Origin: Rhizobium leguminosarum bv. trifolii WSM2297
Lineage (GTDB): Bacteria; Pseudomonadota; Alphaproteobacteria; Rhizobiales; Rhizobiaceae
Length of the DNA stretch: 64,000 nt
Assembly (NCBI RefSeq): GCF_000271845.1
Contig: NZ_JH719395.1
Location: 3,599,753 to 3,663,752, forward strand
Direction: 5' to 3'
Position numbers and translations under genes: made by a program
The notes under the pieces: model-generated
Seen by the model: only the letters and a program-made list of their open reading frames with translations
Databases searched by the model: none
Told to the model about the DNA's origin: nothing
Shown: one piece after another, positions 20,067 through 30,200 of the stretch
How positions within the stretch are numbered: position 1 is the first letter of the stretch
Layout of the letters: each line of letters opens with the position of its first letter

Positions 20067-20825
20067 ATGTTCTCGCTTCTGAAAACAAGGCCGAAAGCCC
20101 GAAAACCGGCGCCGCCCGAAACGCGGACGCTCGATGTAGCCGGCCGGCTGATGCCGCTGACCATCAAGCAGCACGACCGGGCGACGCGCATCACCTTGCG
20201 CATAGAGCCGGGCGGCCGGGCCTTGAAGATGACCGTGCCGAAAGGTCTTGCGGCGCGCGAGGTCAATGCCTTTCTCGACCGGCACCAGGGTTGGCTGCTG
20301 ACCAAACTTGCCAAGTTTTCGACTGATGCCGGCCTGCGCGACGGCGGCGAAATTCCCTTTCGCGGCGTTTCCCATCGGATCCAGCATACCGGCAGCTTGC
20401 GCGGCCTGACAGAAGCGGTTTCCGTCGATGGCAGACCGGTGCTGCTGGTCAGCGGAATGGAGGAACATGTCGGGCGGCGCATCGCGGCCTTTCTCAAGAA
20501 AGAGGCGCGCGCCGACCTCGTAAAACTGGCGACGCTGCATGCCGGCACGATCCGGGCGCCGATCCGCTCGATCTCGATGAAGGATACCCGCAGCCGCTGG
20601 GGCTCGTGTTCGTCGGAAGGAAATCTGAGCTTTTCCTGGCGTATCGTCATGGCGCCGCCGTCGGTGATCGATTATCTCGCCGCCCACGAAGTTGCCCATC
20701 TCAAGGAAATGAACCACGGCCCGCACTTCTGGACGCTTTGCCGCAAGCTTTGCCCCGGTATGGAAGAGGCAAAGACTTGGCTGAAGCGGCATGGCAGCCA
20801 GTTGCACGCCATTGATTTCGACTAA
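20067..20825 (+). CDS. YgjP-type (M48/DUF45) zinc metallohydrolase
   Basis: The 252 residues end in the metalloprotease motif HEVAHLKEMNHGPHFWTLC, where HExxH plus a distal His would bind zinc. TRSRWGSCSSEGNLSFSWR is the other conserved block of this family (formerly DUF45, SprT-like). The substrate and role are unknown; no signal peptide or membrane segment is seen, so it is probably cytoplasmic. It follows the DUF2852 terminator and so should have its own promoter. Confidence 0.85.
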   Translation: MFSLLKTRPKARKPAPPETRTLDVAGRLMPLTIKQHDRATRITLRIEPGGRALKMTVPKGLAAREVNAFLDRHQGWLLTKLAKFSTDAGLRDGGEIPFRGVSHRIQHTGSLRGLTEAVSVDGRPVLLVSGMEEHVGRRIAAFLKKEARADLVKLATLHAGTIRAPIRSISMKDTRSRWGSCSSEGNLSFSWRIVMAPPSVIDYLAAHEVAHLKEMNHGPHFWTLCRKLCPGMEEAKTWLKRHGSQLHAIDFD

Positions 20826-20838
20826 TTCAAGTCACCCG

Positions 20839-20928
20839 GAAATGTGCGGCGGTTCCTGGAGAACGACATGCATAAAAACAAGGCGCTAAAGCCCGTCGCA
20901 TGAATCCAGTTTGATGCGACGCGCTTGA
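20839..20928. repeat. Rhizobial intergenic repeat, degenerate copy
   Basis: Non-coding segment between the metallopeptidase gene and trpF. It shares with the element at 23755-23864 the ordered blocks GTGCxGCGGTT, AACGACATGC, AAAACAA, CTxAAGC and GACGCGCTT. Dispersed palindromic elements of this kind are frequent between genes in Rhizobium; its ends are eroded here. Confidence 0.6.
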
Positions 20929-21004
20929 GCCGAAAGCCGCGCTAAATACAGCTTTCCATGCAAATTGGCTCGACTCTTGCCGCATTTCGTGTCACTTCGC
21001 TGCC

Positions 21005-21673
21005 ATGAAACCGGATATCAAGATCTGTGGCTTGAAGACGCCTGAAGCTGTCGATCGCGCGCTGAAACGCGGCGCGACCCACATCGGTTTTATCTTTTTC
21101 GAAAAGAGCCCGCGCTATATCGAACCGGACCTGGCGGCAAAACTTGCCGAGCCGGCGCGCGGCAAGGCGAAGATCGTCGCCGTTGTCGTCGATCCCAGCA
21201 ATGACGAACTGGACGAGATCGTCTCGCTGCTGAAGCCGGATATTCTGCAGCTGCACGGCAATGAGAGCCCCGAACATGTGCTGACCATAAAGGCGCTCTA
21301 TGGTCTGCCGGTCATGAAGGTATTTTCGGTGCGCACGGCCGATGATCTGAAGCGTGTCGAGGCCTATATCGGCATCGCCGATCGTTTCCTCTTCGATGCA
21401 AAAGCGCCGAAGGGGTCCGAATTGCCGGGTGGTAACGGCATTTCCTTCGACTGGAGCCTTCTCGCCTGGCTCGATGGCAGCATCGACTACATGCTGTCCG
21501 GCGGGCTGAACAAGAACAATGTCGCGGATGCGCTGGCCAATACCAAGGCACGTGGTATCGACGTCTCTTCGGGCGTCGAAACTGCGCCTGGCGTCAAGAG
21601 CGTCGCAATGATCGATGAATTTTTCGATGCGGTTGAAGAGGCGGATGCGCCTGTCATGGCCTCAGGGAGTTGA
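21005..21673 (+). CDS. trpF: Phosphoribosylanthranilate isomerase TrpF
   Basis: Amadori rearrangement of N-(5'-phosphoribosyl)anthranilate to CdRP in tryptophan synthesis. The 222 residues form one TIM barrel. [20 protein letters not shown] holds the catalytic Cys (KICG), and the phosphate site [12 protein letters not shown] with [11 protein letters not shown] is near the C-terminus. It leads the trpF-trpB-trpA operon. trpE, trpD and trpC are not in this window, as usual for rhizobia where the pathway is split. Confidence 0.95.
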   Translation: MKPDIKICGLKTPEAVDRALKRGATHIGFIFFEKSPRYIEPDLAAKLAEPARGKAKIVAVVVDPSNDELDEIVSLLKPDILQLHGNESPEHVLTIKALYGLPVMKVFSVRTADDLKRVEAYIGIADRFLFDAKAPKGSELPGGNGISFDWSLLAWLDGSIDYMLSGGLNKNNVADALANTKARGIDVSSGVETAPGVKSVAMIDEFFDAVEEADAPVMASGS

Positions 21674-21675
21674 GA

Positions 21676-22896
21676 GTGAACGAGACGCCTAAACCGAATT
21701 CCTTCCGCTCCGGGCCTGATGAAGACGGCCGCTTCGGCATCTATGGCGGTCGTTTCGTTGCCGAAACATTAATGCCCTTGATCCTCGATCTGCAGGACGA
21801 GTGGGAAAAGGCCAAGAACGATCCGGCATTCCAGGCCGAATTGAAGCATCTCGGCGCCCATTATATCGGCCGCCCGAGCCCGCTCTATTTCGCCGAGCGG
21901 CTGACGGCGGAACTCGGCGGCGCGAAGATCTACTTCAAGCGCGAGGAGCTGAACCACACCGGCTCGCATAAGATCAACAATTGTATCGGCCAGATCCTGC
22001 TTGCCAAGCGCATGGGCAAGACCCGGATCATCGCCGAAACCGGCGCCGGCCAGCATGGTGTCGCCTCGGCCACCGTCGCCGCCCGCTTCGGCCTTCCCTG
22101 CGTCGTCTATATGGGCGCCACCGACGTCGAGCGTCAGGCGCCCAACGTTTTCCGCATGAAGCTGCTCGGCGCCGAGGTCAAACCGGTGACAGCCGGCAGC
22201 GGCACGCTGAAGGACGCGATGAACGAGGCGCTGCGCGACTGGGTCACCAATGTCGAGGATACCTATTACCTGATCGGAACGGCGGCTGGTCCGCATCCCT
22301 ATCCGGAGATGGTCCGCGATTTCCAGTCGGTGATCGGTACCGAAGCGAAACAGCAGATGCTGGCAGCCGAAGGCCGCCTGCCGGATCTCGTCATCGCTGC
22401 CGTCGGCGGCGGTTCGAATGCGATCGGCATCTTCCATCCTTTCCTGGATGATCCCACCGTCAAGATCGTCGGCGTCGAAGCCGGCGGCAAGGGCCTGCAG
22501 GGCGACGAACATTGCGCGTCGATCACCGCCGGTTCGCCGGGCGTGCTGCACGGCAACCGCACCTATCTGCTGCAGGATGGCGACGGCCAGATCAAGGAAG
22601 GCCATTCGATTTCCGCCGGTCTCGATTATCCCGGCATCGGCCCCGAACATTCCTGGCTGAACGATACCGGCCGCGTCGACTATGTTCCGATCATGGATCA
22701 TGAAGCGCTCGAGGCCTTCCAGACTCTGACCCGCCTCGAAGGCATCATCCCGGCGCTCGAGCCGTCGCATGCGATTGCCGAGGTGATCAAACGCGCACCG
22801 AAGATGGGCAAGGACGAGATCATCCTGATGAACCTCTCCGGCCGCGGCGACAAGGATATCTTCACCGTCGGCAAGATTCTGGGAATGGGACTGTAA
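21676..22896 (+). CDS. trpB: Tryptophan synthase beta chain
   Basis: PLP enzyme that joins indole and serine. GTG at 21676 is preferred: GGAG lies six bases upstream and the codon follows the trpF stop by 2 bp; the TTG at 21670 would overlap trpF. The 406 residues include the PLP lysine in [25 protein letters not shown], and the phosphate loop [12 protein letters not shown]. It sits 3 bp before trpA, consistent with equal synthesis of the alpha2-beta2 complex. Confidence 0.96.
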   Translation: MNETPKPNSFRSGPDEDGRFGIYGGRFVAETLMPLILDLQDEWEKAKNDPAFQAELKHLGAHYIGRPSPLYFAERLTAELGGAKIYFKREELNHTGSHKINNCIGQILLAKRMGKTRIIAETGAGQHGVASATVAARFGLPCVVYMGATDVERQAPNVFRMKLLGAEVKPVTAGSGTLKDAMNEALRDWVTNVEDTYYLIGTAAGPHPYPEMVRDFQSVIGTEAKQQMLAAEGRLPDLVIAAVGGGSNAIGIFHPFLDDPTVKIVGVEAGGKGLQGDEHCASITAGSPGVLHGNRTYLLQDGDGQIKEGHSISAGLDYPGIGPEHSWLNDTGRVDYVPIMDHEALEAFQTLTRLEGIIPALEPSHAIAEVIKRAPKMGKDEIILMNLSGRGDKDIFTVGKILGMGL

Positions 22897-22899
22897 GAC

Positions 22900-23739
22900 A
22901 TGACCGCACGCATGGACAAACGCTTTGCCGAGCTGAAGGCCGAGGGCCGTCCGGCGCTCGTGACCTATTTCATGGGCGGCGATCCTGACTACGATACCTC
23001 GCTCGGCATCATGAAGGCGCTGCCGGAGGCGGGCTCCGACATCATCGAGCTCGGCATGCCCTTTTCCGATCCGATGGCCGACGGCCCGGCGATCCAGCTG
23101 GCCGGCCAGCGTGCGCTGAAAGGCGGCCAGACGCTGAAGAAGACGCTGCAGCTGGCGGCCGATTTCCGCAAGAGCAACGATTCGACGCCGATCGTGATGA
23201 TGGGCTACTACAATCCGATCTATATTTACGGCGTCGAGAAATTCCTCGATGACGCGATCGCCGCCGGTATCGACGGCCTGATCGTCGTCGACCTGCCGCC
23301 CGAAATGGATGACGAACTCTGCATTCCGGCGATCCGCAAAGGCATCAATTTCATCCGCCTTGCGACGCCGACGACGGATGAAAAGCGCCTGCCGAAGGTT
23401 TTGAAGAACACCTCAGGTTTCGTCTATTACGTCTCGATGAACGGCATCACCGGGTCGGCGCTGCCGGATCCGTCGCTGGTTTCGGGCGCGGTCGAACGCA
23501 TCAAGCAGCACACCGAGCTGCCCGTCTGCGTCGGCTTTGGCGTCAAGACGGCGGAACATGCAAAGGTCATCGGCGGTTCGGCCGACGGTGTCGTGGTCGG
23601 CACCGCCATCGTCAACCAGGTGGCGACCAGCCTGACGAGTGACGGCAAGGCAACGGCGGACACGGTTCAGGCCGTTGCCACGCTGGTGCGCGGCCTTTCC
23701 ACGGGAACCCGTTCGGCGCGCCTTGTTGCTGCCGAATAG
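22900..23739 (+). CDS. trpA: Tryptophan synthase alpha chain
   Basis: Cleaves indole-3-glycerol phosphate and channels indole to TrpB. The 279 residues show the catalytic Glu in [19 protein letters not shown], the catalytic Asp in IVVDLPPEM, and the phosphate loop [11 protein letters not shown]. It is the last trp gene. The 143-bp gap to accD is mostly taken by a repeat element, so accD may still be read from the trp promoter or have its own. Confidence 0.96.
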   Translation: MTARMDKRFAELKAEGRPALVTYFMGGDPDYDTSLGIMKALPEAGSDIIELGMPFSDPMADGPAIQLAGQRALKGGQTLKKTLQLAADFRKSNDSTPIVMMGYYNPIYIYGVEKFLDDAIAAGIDGLIVVDLPPEMDDELCIPAIRKGINFIRLATPTTDEKRLPKVLKNTSGFVYYVSMNGITGSALPDPSLVSGAVERIKQHTELPVCVGFGVKTAEHAKVIGGSADGVVVGTAIVNQVATSLTSDGKATADTVQAVATLVRGLSTGTRSARLVAAE

Positions 23740-23754
23740 TTTGCCCACATTGGC

Positions 23755-23864
23755 ACTAAAGCATGTCGCGCGAAGTGTGCAGCGGTTTGCGGCAACGACA
23801 TGCGGGAAAACAAAGACCTGAAGCGTCGGCCAGGCAATTCTGACAGCCCGGGACGCGCTTTAGT
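23755..23864. repeat. Rhizobial intergenic repeat element bounded by inverted ends
   Basis: A 110-bp non-coding element whose ends are the perfect 8-bp inverted repeat ACTAAAGC / GCTTTAGT. Its interior matches the degenerate copy at 20839-20928 block by block. It ends just before the accD Shine-Dalgarno sequence. Confidence 0.7.
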
Positions 23865-23882
23865 TAATCAGGAGTATACGAG

Positions 23883-24788
23883 TTGAACTGGATCACCAAC
23901 TACGTTCGCCCGCGGATCAATTCCATGCTGGGCCGTCGCGAAGTGCCGGAGAATCTCTGGATCAAGTGCCCGGAAACCGGCGAGATGGTCTTCCACAAGG
24001 ATCTGGAAGGCAACAAATGGGTCATCCCGGCCTCCGGTTATCACATGAAGATGCCGGCCAAGGCCCGCCTGGTCGATCTTTTCGACAATGGCGAGTTCGA
24101 ATCGCTGCCGCAGCCGAAGGTCGCCCAGGACCCGCTGAAGTTCCGCGATTCGAAGAAATATAGCGATCGCCTGCGCGACAGCCGCCTGAAGACCGAACAG
24201 GAGGATACGATCCTCGCCGGCCTCGGAAAGGTGCAGGGTCTGAAGCTCGTCGCCGTCGTGCACGAGTTCAACTTCATCGGCGGTTCGCTCGGCATGGCCG
24301 CCGGCGAGGCGATCGTCAAGGCTTTCGAGCGTGCGACCTCCGAAAAGTGCCCGCTGGTGATGTTCCCCGCTTCCGGCGGCGCGCGCATGCAGGAAGGCAT
24401 CCTGTCGCTGATGCAGCTGCCGCGCACGACCGTTGCCGTCGACCTGCTGAAGGAATCTGGTCAGCCCTACGTCGTCGTCCTGACCAACCCGACCACGGGC
24501 GGCGTCACCGCCTCCTACGCCATGCTCGGCGATATTCATCTGGCCGAACCGGGGGCCGAAATCGGCTTTGCCGGCAAGCGCGTCATCGAGCAGACATTGC
24601 GTGAAAAACTGCCCGAAGGCTTCCAGACCTCCGAATATCTCTTGGAGCATGGTATGGTGGACATGGTCGTCAAGCGTCACGACATTCCGGAAACGCTGGC
24701 GCGTCTCCTGAAGATCCTGACGAAGAAGCCCGTCTCGGCGGCGAATGACATGAATAGCGGCGCGATCGCCCTGGCGGCGAGCGCCTGA
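23883..24788 (+). CDS. accD: Acetyl-CoA carboxylase carboxyltransferase subunit beta
   Basis: Beta part of the carboxyltransferase that makes malonyl-CoA for fatty acid synthesis. TTG at 23883 is the start, with AGGAG eight bases upstream. The 301 residues include [32 protein letters not shown] and [18 protein letters not shown], the family core. The N-terminal zinc ribbon is degenerate: of the four expected Cys only C29 remains ([20 protein letters not shown]). It is followed by folC, a common pairing (accD-folC) in bacteria. Confidence 0.95.
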   Translation: MNWITNYVRPRINSMLGRREVPENLWIKCPETGEMVFHKDLEGNKWVIPASGYHMKMPAKARLVDLFDNGEFESLPQPKVAQDPLKFRDSKKYSDRLRDSRLKTEQEDTILAGLGKVQGLKLVAVVHEFNFIGGSLGMAAGEAIVKAFERATSEKCPLVMFPASGGARMQEGILSLMQLPRTTVAVDLLKESGQPYVVVLTNPTTGGVTASYAMLGDIHLAEPGAEIGFAGKRVIEQTLREKLPEGFQTSEYLLEHGMVDMVVKRHDIPETLARLLKILTKKPVSAANDMNSGAIALAASA

Positions 24789-24839
24789 TAACCGATAAGC
24801 AGGCGGGGTGCCAAATTGATACCCAGGGGCCAAACCGCG

Positions 24840-26168
24840 GTGAGTGAGGCAGCACAGGAGATTGAAAAGCTCATGGGATTGCATCCCAAGGGCTTCGACT
24901 TGTCGCTGGATCGCATCACCCGTCTTCTCGATGTGCTCGGCAATCCGCACATTAAATTGCCGCCGGTGATCCATGTCGCCGGCACCAACGGCAAGGGCTC
25001 GGTCACCGCCTTCTGCCGGGCTCTGCTCGAAGCCGGCGGCTACAGCGCTCACGTTCACACCTCGCCGCATCTCGTCAATTGGCACGAGCGTTATCGCATC
25101 GGTGTCAAGGGCGGGCGCGGGCAGCTTGTCGATGACGCCGTCTTTGCCGAGGCCCTGCGCCGGGTGGCAAATGCCAATGCAGGACAGCATATCACCGTCT
25201 TCGAAATCCTGACGGCAGTCACCTTCATCCTGTTTTCCGAACAGCCGGCCGATGCCGCGATCATCGAAGTCGGTCTCGGCGGCCGGTTCGATGCCACCAA
25301 CGTCATTTCCGATCCGGCCGTCTCGGTGATCATGCCGATTTCGCTGGATCATCAGCCCTATCTCGGCGACCGGGTCGAGCTGATCGCCGCCGAAAAAGCC
25401 GGCATCATGAAGCCCGGATTTCCCGTCGTCATCGGTCATCAGGAATATGATGCGGCTCTCGACGTGCTGATGTCGACGGCCGAACGGCTGCATTGCCCGA
25501 GCGCCGTCTTCGGACAGGATTTCATGGCGCATGAGGAATATGGCCGGCTCGTCTACCAGGACGAATTCGGTCTTGCCGACCTGCCGCTGCCGCGCCTTCC
25601 CGGTCGCCATCAATATGCCAATGCCGCCGCCGCCATTCGCGCCGTCAAGGCCGCGGGTTTCACCGTCACCGAGACTATGATGGAAAAGGCGATGAATCTC
25701 GTGGAATGGCCGGGCCGGCTGCAGCGCCTGGGCGAAGGCCGGCTGCTGGCGCATGCGCCCGCCGGCGCCGAGATCTGGATCGATGGCGGGCATAATCCCG
25801 GTGCCGGCGAAGTGATCGCCGAGGCCATGGCCAATTTCGAAGAGCGCCAGTCACGGCCGCTTTTCCTGATTATCGGCATGATCAACACCAAGGACCCGGT
25901 CGGCTATTTCAAGGCCTTTGCCGGATTGGTCGAGAAGGTTTTCTGCGTGCCGATCCGCGGCAGCGACGCGATGATCGACCCGGTGATATTGTCGAACGCC
26001 GCTTATGATGCCGGCTTGGTTGCCGAACCGATGTCGACGGTCGGCGATGCGCTGGAAGCCATCAAAGCCGTCCTCGATCCGGAAGGCCTACCCCCGCGCA
26101 TCCTCGTCGGCGGCTCTCTCTATCTCGTCGGCGATGTGCTTTCCGACAACGGCACGCCCCCAAGATAA
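24840..26168 (+). CDS. folC: Bifunctional folylpolyglutamate synthase / dihydrofolate synthase
   Basis: Adds glutamate to dihydropteroate and to folates. Motifs: P-loop HVAGTNGKGSVTAF, the second ATP site TSPHLVNWHERYRI, and IWIDGGHNPGAGEVIAEAM. GTG at 24840 (SEAAQEIEKLMGLHPKGFDL follows) gives 442 residues; a TTG at 24816 would add eight residues and cannot be excluded. It lies 51 bp after accD on the same strand and ends in a strong terminator, so accD-folC are probably co-transcribed. Confidence 0.93.
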   Translation: MSEAAQEIEKLMGLHPKGFDLSLDRITRLLDVLGNPHIKLPPVIHVAGTNGKGSVTAFCRALLEAGGYSAHVHTSPHLVNWHERYRIGVKGGRGQLVDDAVFAEALRRVANANAGQHITVFEILTAVTFILFSEQPADAAIIEVGLGGRFDATNVISDPAVSVIMPISLDHQPYLGDRVELIAAEKAGIMKPGFPVVIGHQEYDAALDVLMSTAERLHCPSAVFGQDFMAHEEYGRLVYQDEFGLADLPLPRLPGRHQYANAAAAIRAVKAAGFTVTETMMEKAMNLVEWPGRLQRLGEGRLLAHAPAGAEIWIDGGHNPGAGEVIAEAMANFEERQSRPLFLIIGMINTKDPVGYFKAFAGLVEKVFCVPIRGSDAMIDPVILSNAAYDAGLVAEPMSTVGDALEAIKAVLDPEGLPPRILVGGSLYLVGDVLSDNGTPPR

Positions 26169-26196
26169 AGGGCGCGAAGTGAAGGTTGCGACATGA

Positions 26197-26223
26197 AAAA
26201 AGCCCGGTCGAACCGGGCTTTTT
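26197..26223. terminator. Terminator between folC and trxA (bidirectional)
   Basis: AAAAAGCCCGGT and ACCGGGCTTTTT form a perfect 12-bp stem with a 3-nt loop. The A/T-rich ends suit both converging transcripts. Confidence 0.92.
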
Positions 26224-26256
26224 CGTTCATGCGATCTCAGTAGGGGGCGATATCAA

Positions 26257-26577
26257 TCAGGCAGCGCTCGAAATCCAGTTCGAAAGCGCGGTCTTCGGCT
26301 TGGCGCCGACAGAGATATCGGCAACTTCGCCGCCCTTGAAAATTGCAAGGGTCGGAATGGAGCGCACACCGAATTGTGCGGCGAGTTCCGGGTTTTCATC
26401 GATATTCAGCTTGGCGACCTTGACCTTGCCTTCCATCTCGACGGCGATTTCTTCGAGGCTCGGCGCAATCATCTTGCACGGGCCGCACCATTCAGCCCAG
26501 AAATCGACGACGACGGGTTCTGCAGATTCCAGAACTTCCGACTGGAAGTTGTTGATATCGACTTTCACGGTAGCCAT
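26257..26577 (-). CDS. trxA: Thioredoxin 1
   Basis: Small cytoplasmic disulfide reductase. The ATG at 26577 has GGAG six bases upstream and gives 106 residues starting [20 protein letters not shown]. The active site is [14 protein letters not shown] and the cis-Pro loop is RSIPTLAIF. It lies 71 bp after addA on the same strand, at the end of the divL-to-addA gene string, and is convergent with folC. Confidence 0.97.
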   Translation of the reverse strand: MATVKVDINNFQSEVLESAEPVVVDFWAEWCGPCKMIAPSLEEIAVEMEGKVKVAKLNIDENPELAAQFGVRSIPTLAIFKGGEVADISVGAKPKTALSNWISSAA

Positions 26578-26648
26578 GGGCTGCTCCTTTAATTCAAGTG
26601 TTGAACCACATGTGATGGTGCGGTGCCAAATTTTCAATGTCCGGTATT

Positions 26649-29600
26649 TCACTTTGTCTTGACCGCTGCAAGCGCCAAACCGAGCGCCTTTTCGCTCAGC
26701 GTGTAGAGCGAGGCATTTTCGGTATAGACGAGCATGCAATCGATCGGCTTGTCGGGATAGAGCGGCGCCAGGATTTCGCGATAGATCGCCAGCTGCGCCC
26801 GGTGCGCAAAGGGGATAGCCGCCTCGGTCGCCGGCGGCACCCGATTGGTCTTGTAATCGAGAATGACAACCCGATCGGCAAGGACGGCAAGCCGGTCGAT
26901 GCGGCCGGAGACGGCATAACGCCTGTCATCGAGCGTCAATGTTCCCATGATCGAGACCTCGGGCTGGGCCTCAGTCCCGAGGACTGCCTGCAGGCCCTCT
27001 TCGTCCAATAGTTTCAGAACCGAATCGACAAGCTTGCGCCGTTCGGCTTCCGGCCAGAACCGCGCCGCCCGTTCGGCATAGCGGCCGGCGGCATCCGCCC
27101 GTTCGGCAGGTGGAATTTCGGGAAGCGCCTGCAGCATGCGATGGATCAGCCGGCCCTTCTCCAGCGAACGATCGCTGCGCTCCTTCTCGCCAAACAGCGG
27201 AGATGCAACGAGCAAACCACCCTCGTCTTCATCGATGATCGTCCCGGCGCCGGAGGGGCTGAGCGGCCGCGGCAGCTCGGCCTGCGGCGGCAATGGCCGC
27301 AACAGACCGTCCGGCAAGGCCTCTTCGCTGTCGCGCTCCTGGGCGCGGTCGGCACGCTCGAAGCGGCGTTCGACGGGCGGCACGCGCCATTTGATCCCCG
27401 GCCATTCCCCATCGGGACTGGAGAAAGTAGCCGCCTGCACATGCGGATGGTCGTCGCGCAGTGCCGTCGAAATCATCATATGCCAGGTGTCGTTATTCAA
27501 GCGCACGCCGCGATAGCCGCAGACGACCAGCCGGTCGGCGGCACGCGTCATGGCGACATAAAGCAATCGGCGGTACTCTTCCTCCGCCAGCATCTGGATT
27601 CGAACGGCGTCGTTCTGGGTTAACGAATTGGCGAGATCGGAGACGGGAACCCAGACGGGCATCGGCGGCTCGTCGGCGTCGGTCTCGATCAGCCGCAGCT
27701 TCGGCAGATGCGTATGGGTGAAGGCCTTCGAACCGCCGTCGACGAGGAAAACGATCGGCGCCTCAAGGCCCTTGGAGGCGTGCACCGTCATGATCCGCAC
27801 TTCGTTGCGGCCCTTATCCTGCTCCCGCTTCACCACCGGGGCTTCGAGCTCCAGCGTCGAGATGAAGGATTGCAGCCCGGGAAGGCCGGAACTCTCGTGG
27901 TCGAGGGTGAAGGTCAGGAATTCGTCGAGGATATCGCTGACCTCGGTGCCGAGCCGGGCAAGGAATTGCCGCCGCCCGCCATGGCTGCCCAGCACACGCG
28001 CATAGAAATCATGAACCGAGAGGCTCCTGGATTGCCGAAGGAACAGCTCCAGCTTCTCGACGGCTGCACGGAAACGTTCGGTGCCGTCGGCGGCGAAGCT
28101 TTTGAGATGGTGCCAGGCGCTCTGATTGTCGCCGCGGAGCGCGGCGATCGCAAAGATATCGTCTTCGGAGAGATCGAAAAGCGGGCTCTTGAGCACGGCG
28201 GCGAGCGAAAGATCGTCTTCCGGCAGCAGCAGGAAACGGCCGAGCGCCAGCAGATCCTGCACGGCGATATGGCTGGTCAGCACCAGCCGGTCGGCGCCGG
28301 CGACCGGAATGTCGCCGCGGCGTTTCAAGGCGCGCGTCAACGCATTGACGAAGGCGTCGCGTTTGCGCACCAGCACCAGGATATCGCCGGCCTCGATCAG
28401 GCGCTCCTTGCCTTTGTCGACGATCGTTTCGCGGCCGACAAGAGTGCCGACCGAATGGGCGATCCGTCGTGCCAGGATTGCGGCTGGCGCGCTTTCCGGC
28501 GTGGCATCGAAAGGCGCCGTCCAGTCCTCCTCCTTCACCACCGCTTCCGGCGCGACCATCTCCCAGAGATCGACGGCGCCGGGATGTCCGATGCGGCTGG
28601 AGCGATGCACGACCGGTTCGCCGAGTGCGCTGAGGCCGCGTGAGTTGTCGGGCTCCCTGAAAATATGGTCGACGGCTTCGAGCACGTCGGCGGTCGAGCG
28701 GAAGGAGAGCGGCAGCCGGACGGAGGAAAAACTCTGGCCGCTGTCGGACACGCGCCGCCGTGTCCGGTCGCTTTCCTCGGAAAAACGCTCGGGCCGGGCG
28801 CCCTGGAAGGAATAGATCGACTGTTTCTCGTCGCCGACGGCAAACAGCGTGCGCACGACCGGCCGGGCGCTTTCGCCGGAGAAGAAATCCTCGGCGAGCG
28901 ACTGGATGACGCTCCACTGGATCGGGCTGGTATCCTGCGCTTCATCGACGAGGATATGGTCGATGCCGCGATCGAGCTTGTAGTGGATCCAGGGGCCGAC
29001 GCCGCTTTTCGTCAAAAGGTCGGCGGTGCGGGTGATCAGATCCTCGAAATCGAGTTGGCTGCGCTGCTTCTTCAGTTCCTCATAGTCGTGATTCAATCGG
29101 TCTGCGAGCACGAGTGCTGCATGTGTGGCGCCGTACATCCGTATCAGTTTCAGCCGGTCGCGGCTTGCGGCGACATGTGCGCGGGCAGCGGCGATCGCCT
29201 CCGTCAGTTGCGGTGCTTCGGTCAGCATGGCCTTGACCGTGAATTGCGAGTCCGCCTTCGGCTCACCCTTCACGGTCAGAAAGATTTTCTCGAGAAACTC
29301 GGCGCGCTTAGTCTCATCGCTTTCCCGCCCGGCAAGCCTGAGGCCGTAGGCAACCTCCTGCGCCTTCGCGCCGCCCTTCTGGTCGGCAAGCGACAGATAA
29401 AGCTCCAGCATGTGGCCGGAAAGCTCAGGCAGCGGCCAATATTGCGCCGCGATCCGGTCCTCCGTGTCGTCGGGGGCAAGACCAAGCCGTTGGCGCAGAA
29501 CCATCTCGATACCGCCCTGCCGCTCGGCCATTGCGGTGAAACGACGGATGGCGTTGCGGTTGGCGACGATGTCGCCGAGCAGATTCTCCAGCCCGGATTC

Positions 29601-30200
29601 GTCGCCGAGATCGAGCACATAGGCGAAGGCCTCGGCAAGGGCGCTGTCTGCCTCCGGCGCGGTCGCCGTCAGCAGCGCCCGGCGCGCATCGGAAAGCAGT
29701 GATTCCGCCGCACGGTCGTCGAGAACCGAGAAATGCCCGGCGACGTTGGCCTCCAGCGGGAACTGATGCAGCAGCGCCTCGCAAAAGGCATGGATCGTCT
29801 GGATCTTCAGCCCACCGGGTGTCTCCAGCGCCTTGGCAAACAGCCGGCGGGCTTCGGCAAGCTTTATTCCGTCAGGCGCCGTCCCCTCGATCTGGGCGAT
29901 CCGCCGGCTCAGATCGTCATCGTCGAGCACCACCCAGTCCGCCAGCCGCTCGAAGACGCGGTTCGACATTTCGGAGGCTGCAGCCTTGGTATAGGTGAGG
30001 CACAAAATCGCGGAGGGCCGCGCCCCGGCAAGCAGGAGACGGATGACGCGCTGGGTCAACACATGCGTCTTGCCGGAACCGGCATTGGCCGAGACCCATG
30101 CGGAACGCTCGGGATCGGAGGCAATCGCCTGCTGGATCGTCGTCCAGCCGATCCAGGCGCCCGGATCATCGTCGCTCGGAAGTGGCGTTACATCACTCAT
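26649..30200 (-). CDS. addA: Double-strand break repair helicase-nuclease AddA
   Basis: Motor and nuclease subunit of AddAB, which resects double-strand ends for RecA. The ATG at 30200 overlaps the addB stop by 8 bp and gives 1183 residues. Walker A is [15 protein letters not shown] near residue 40, followed by the UvrD-family motifs [26 protein letters not shown] and [14 protein letters not shown]. The C-terminal RecB-type nuclease has [14 protein letters not shown]. The length and order of parts are as in alphaproteobacterial AddA. Confidence 0.95.
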   Translation of the reverse strand: MSDVTPLPSDDDPGAWIGWTTIQQAIASDPERSAWVSANAGSGKTHVLTQRVIRLLLAGARPSAILCLTYTKAAASEMSNRVFERLADWVVLDDDDLSRRIAQIEGTAPDGIKLAEARRLFAKALETPGGLKIQTIHAFCEALLHQFPLEANVAGHFSVLDDRAAESLLSDARRALLTATAPEADSALAEAFAYVLDLGDESGLENLLGDIVANRNAIRRFTAMAERQGGIEMVLRQRLGLAPDDTEDRIAAQYWPLPELSGHMLELYLSLADQKGGAKAQEVAYGLRLAGRESDETKRAEFLEKIFLTVKGEPKADSQFTVKAMLTEAPQLTEAIAAARAHVAASRDRLKLIRMYGATHAALVLADRLNHDYEELKKQRSQLDFEDLITRTADLLTKSGVGPWIHYKLDRGIDHILVDEAQDTSPIQWSVIQSLAEDFFSGESARPVVRTLFAVGDEKQSIYSFQGARPERFSEESDRTRRRVSDSGQSFSSVRLPLSFRSTADVLEAVDHIFREPDNSRGLSALGEPVVHRSSRIGHPGAVDLWEMVAPEAVVKEEDWTAPFDATPESAPAAILARRIAHSVGTLVGRETIVDKGKERLIEAGDILVLVRKRDAFVNALTRALKRRGDIPVAGADRLVLTSHIAVQDLLALGRFLLLPEDDLSLAAVLKSPLFDLSEDDIFAIAALRGDNQSAWHHLKSFAADGTERFRAAVEKLELFLRQSRSLSVHDFYARVLGSHGGRRQFLARLGTEVSDILDEFLTFTLDHESSGLPGLQSFISTLELEAPVVKREQDKGRNEVRIMTVHASKGLEAPIVFLVDGGSKAFTHTHLPKLRLIETDADEPPMPVWVPVSDLANSLTQNDAVRIQMLAEEEYRRLLYVAMTRAADRLVVCGYRGVRLNNDTWHMMISTALRDDHPHVQAATFSSPDGEWPGIKWRVPPVERRFERADRAQERDSEEALPDGLLRPLPPQAELPRPLSPSGAGTIIDEDEGGLLVASPLFGEKERSDRSLEKGRLIHRMLQALPEIPPAERADAAGRYAERAARFWPEAERRKLVDSVLKLLDEEGLQAVLGTEAQPEVSIMGTLTLDDRRYAVSGRIDRLAVLADRVVILDYKTNRVPPATEAAIPFAHRAQLAIYREILAPLYPDKPIDCMLVYTENASLYTLSEKALGLALAAVKTK

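Noticed and set aside
23868..25793. 641-codon minus-strand open frame across accD and folC
   Set aside because: It spans two well-identified genes on the other strand and shows the His/Arg-rich composition of an antisense shadow.
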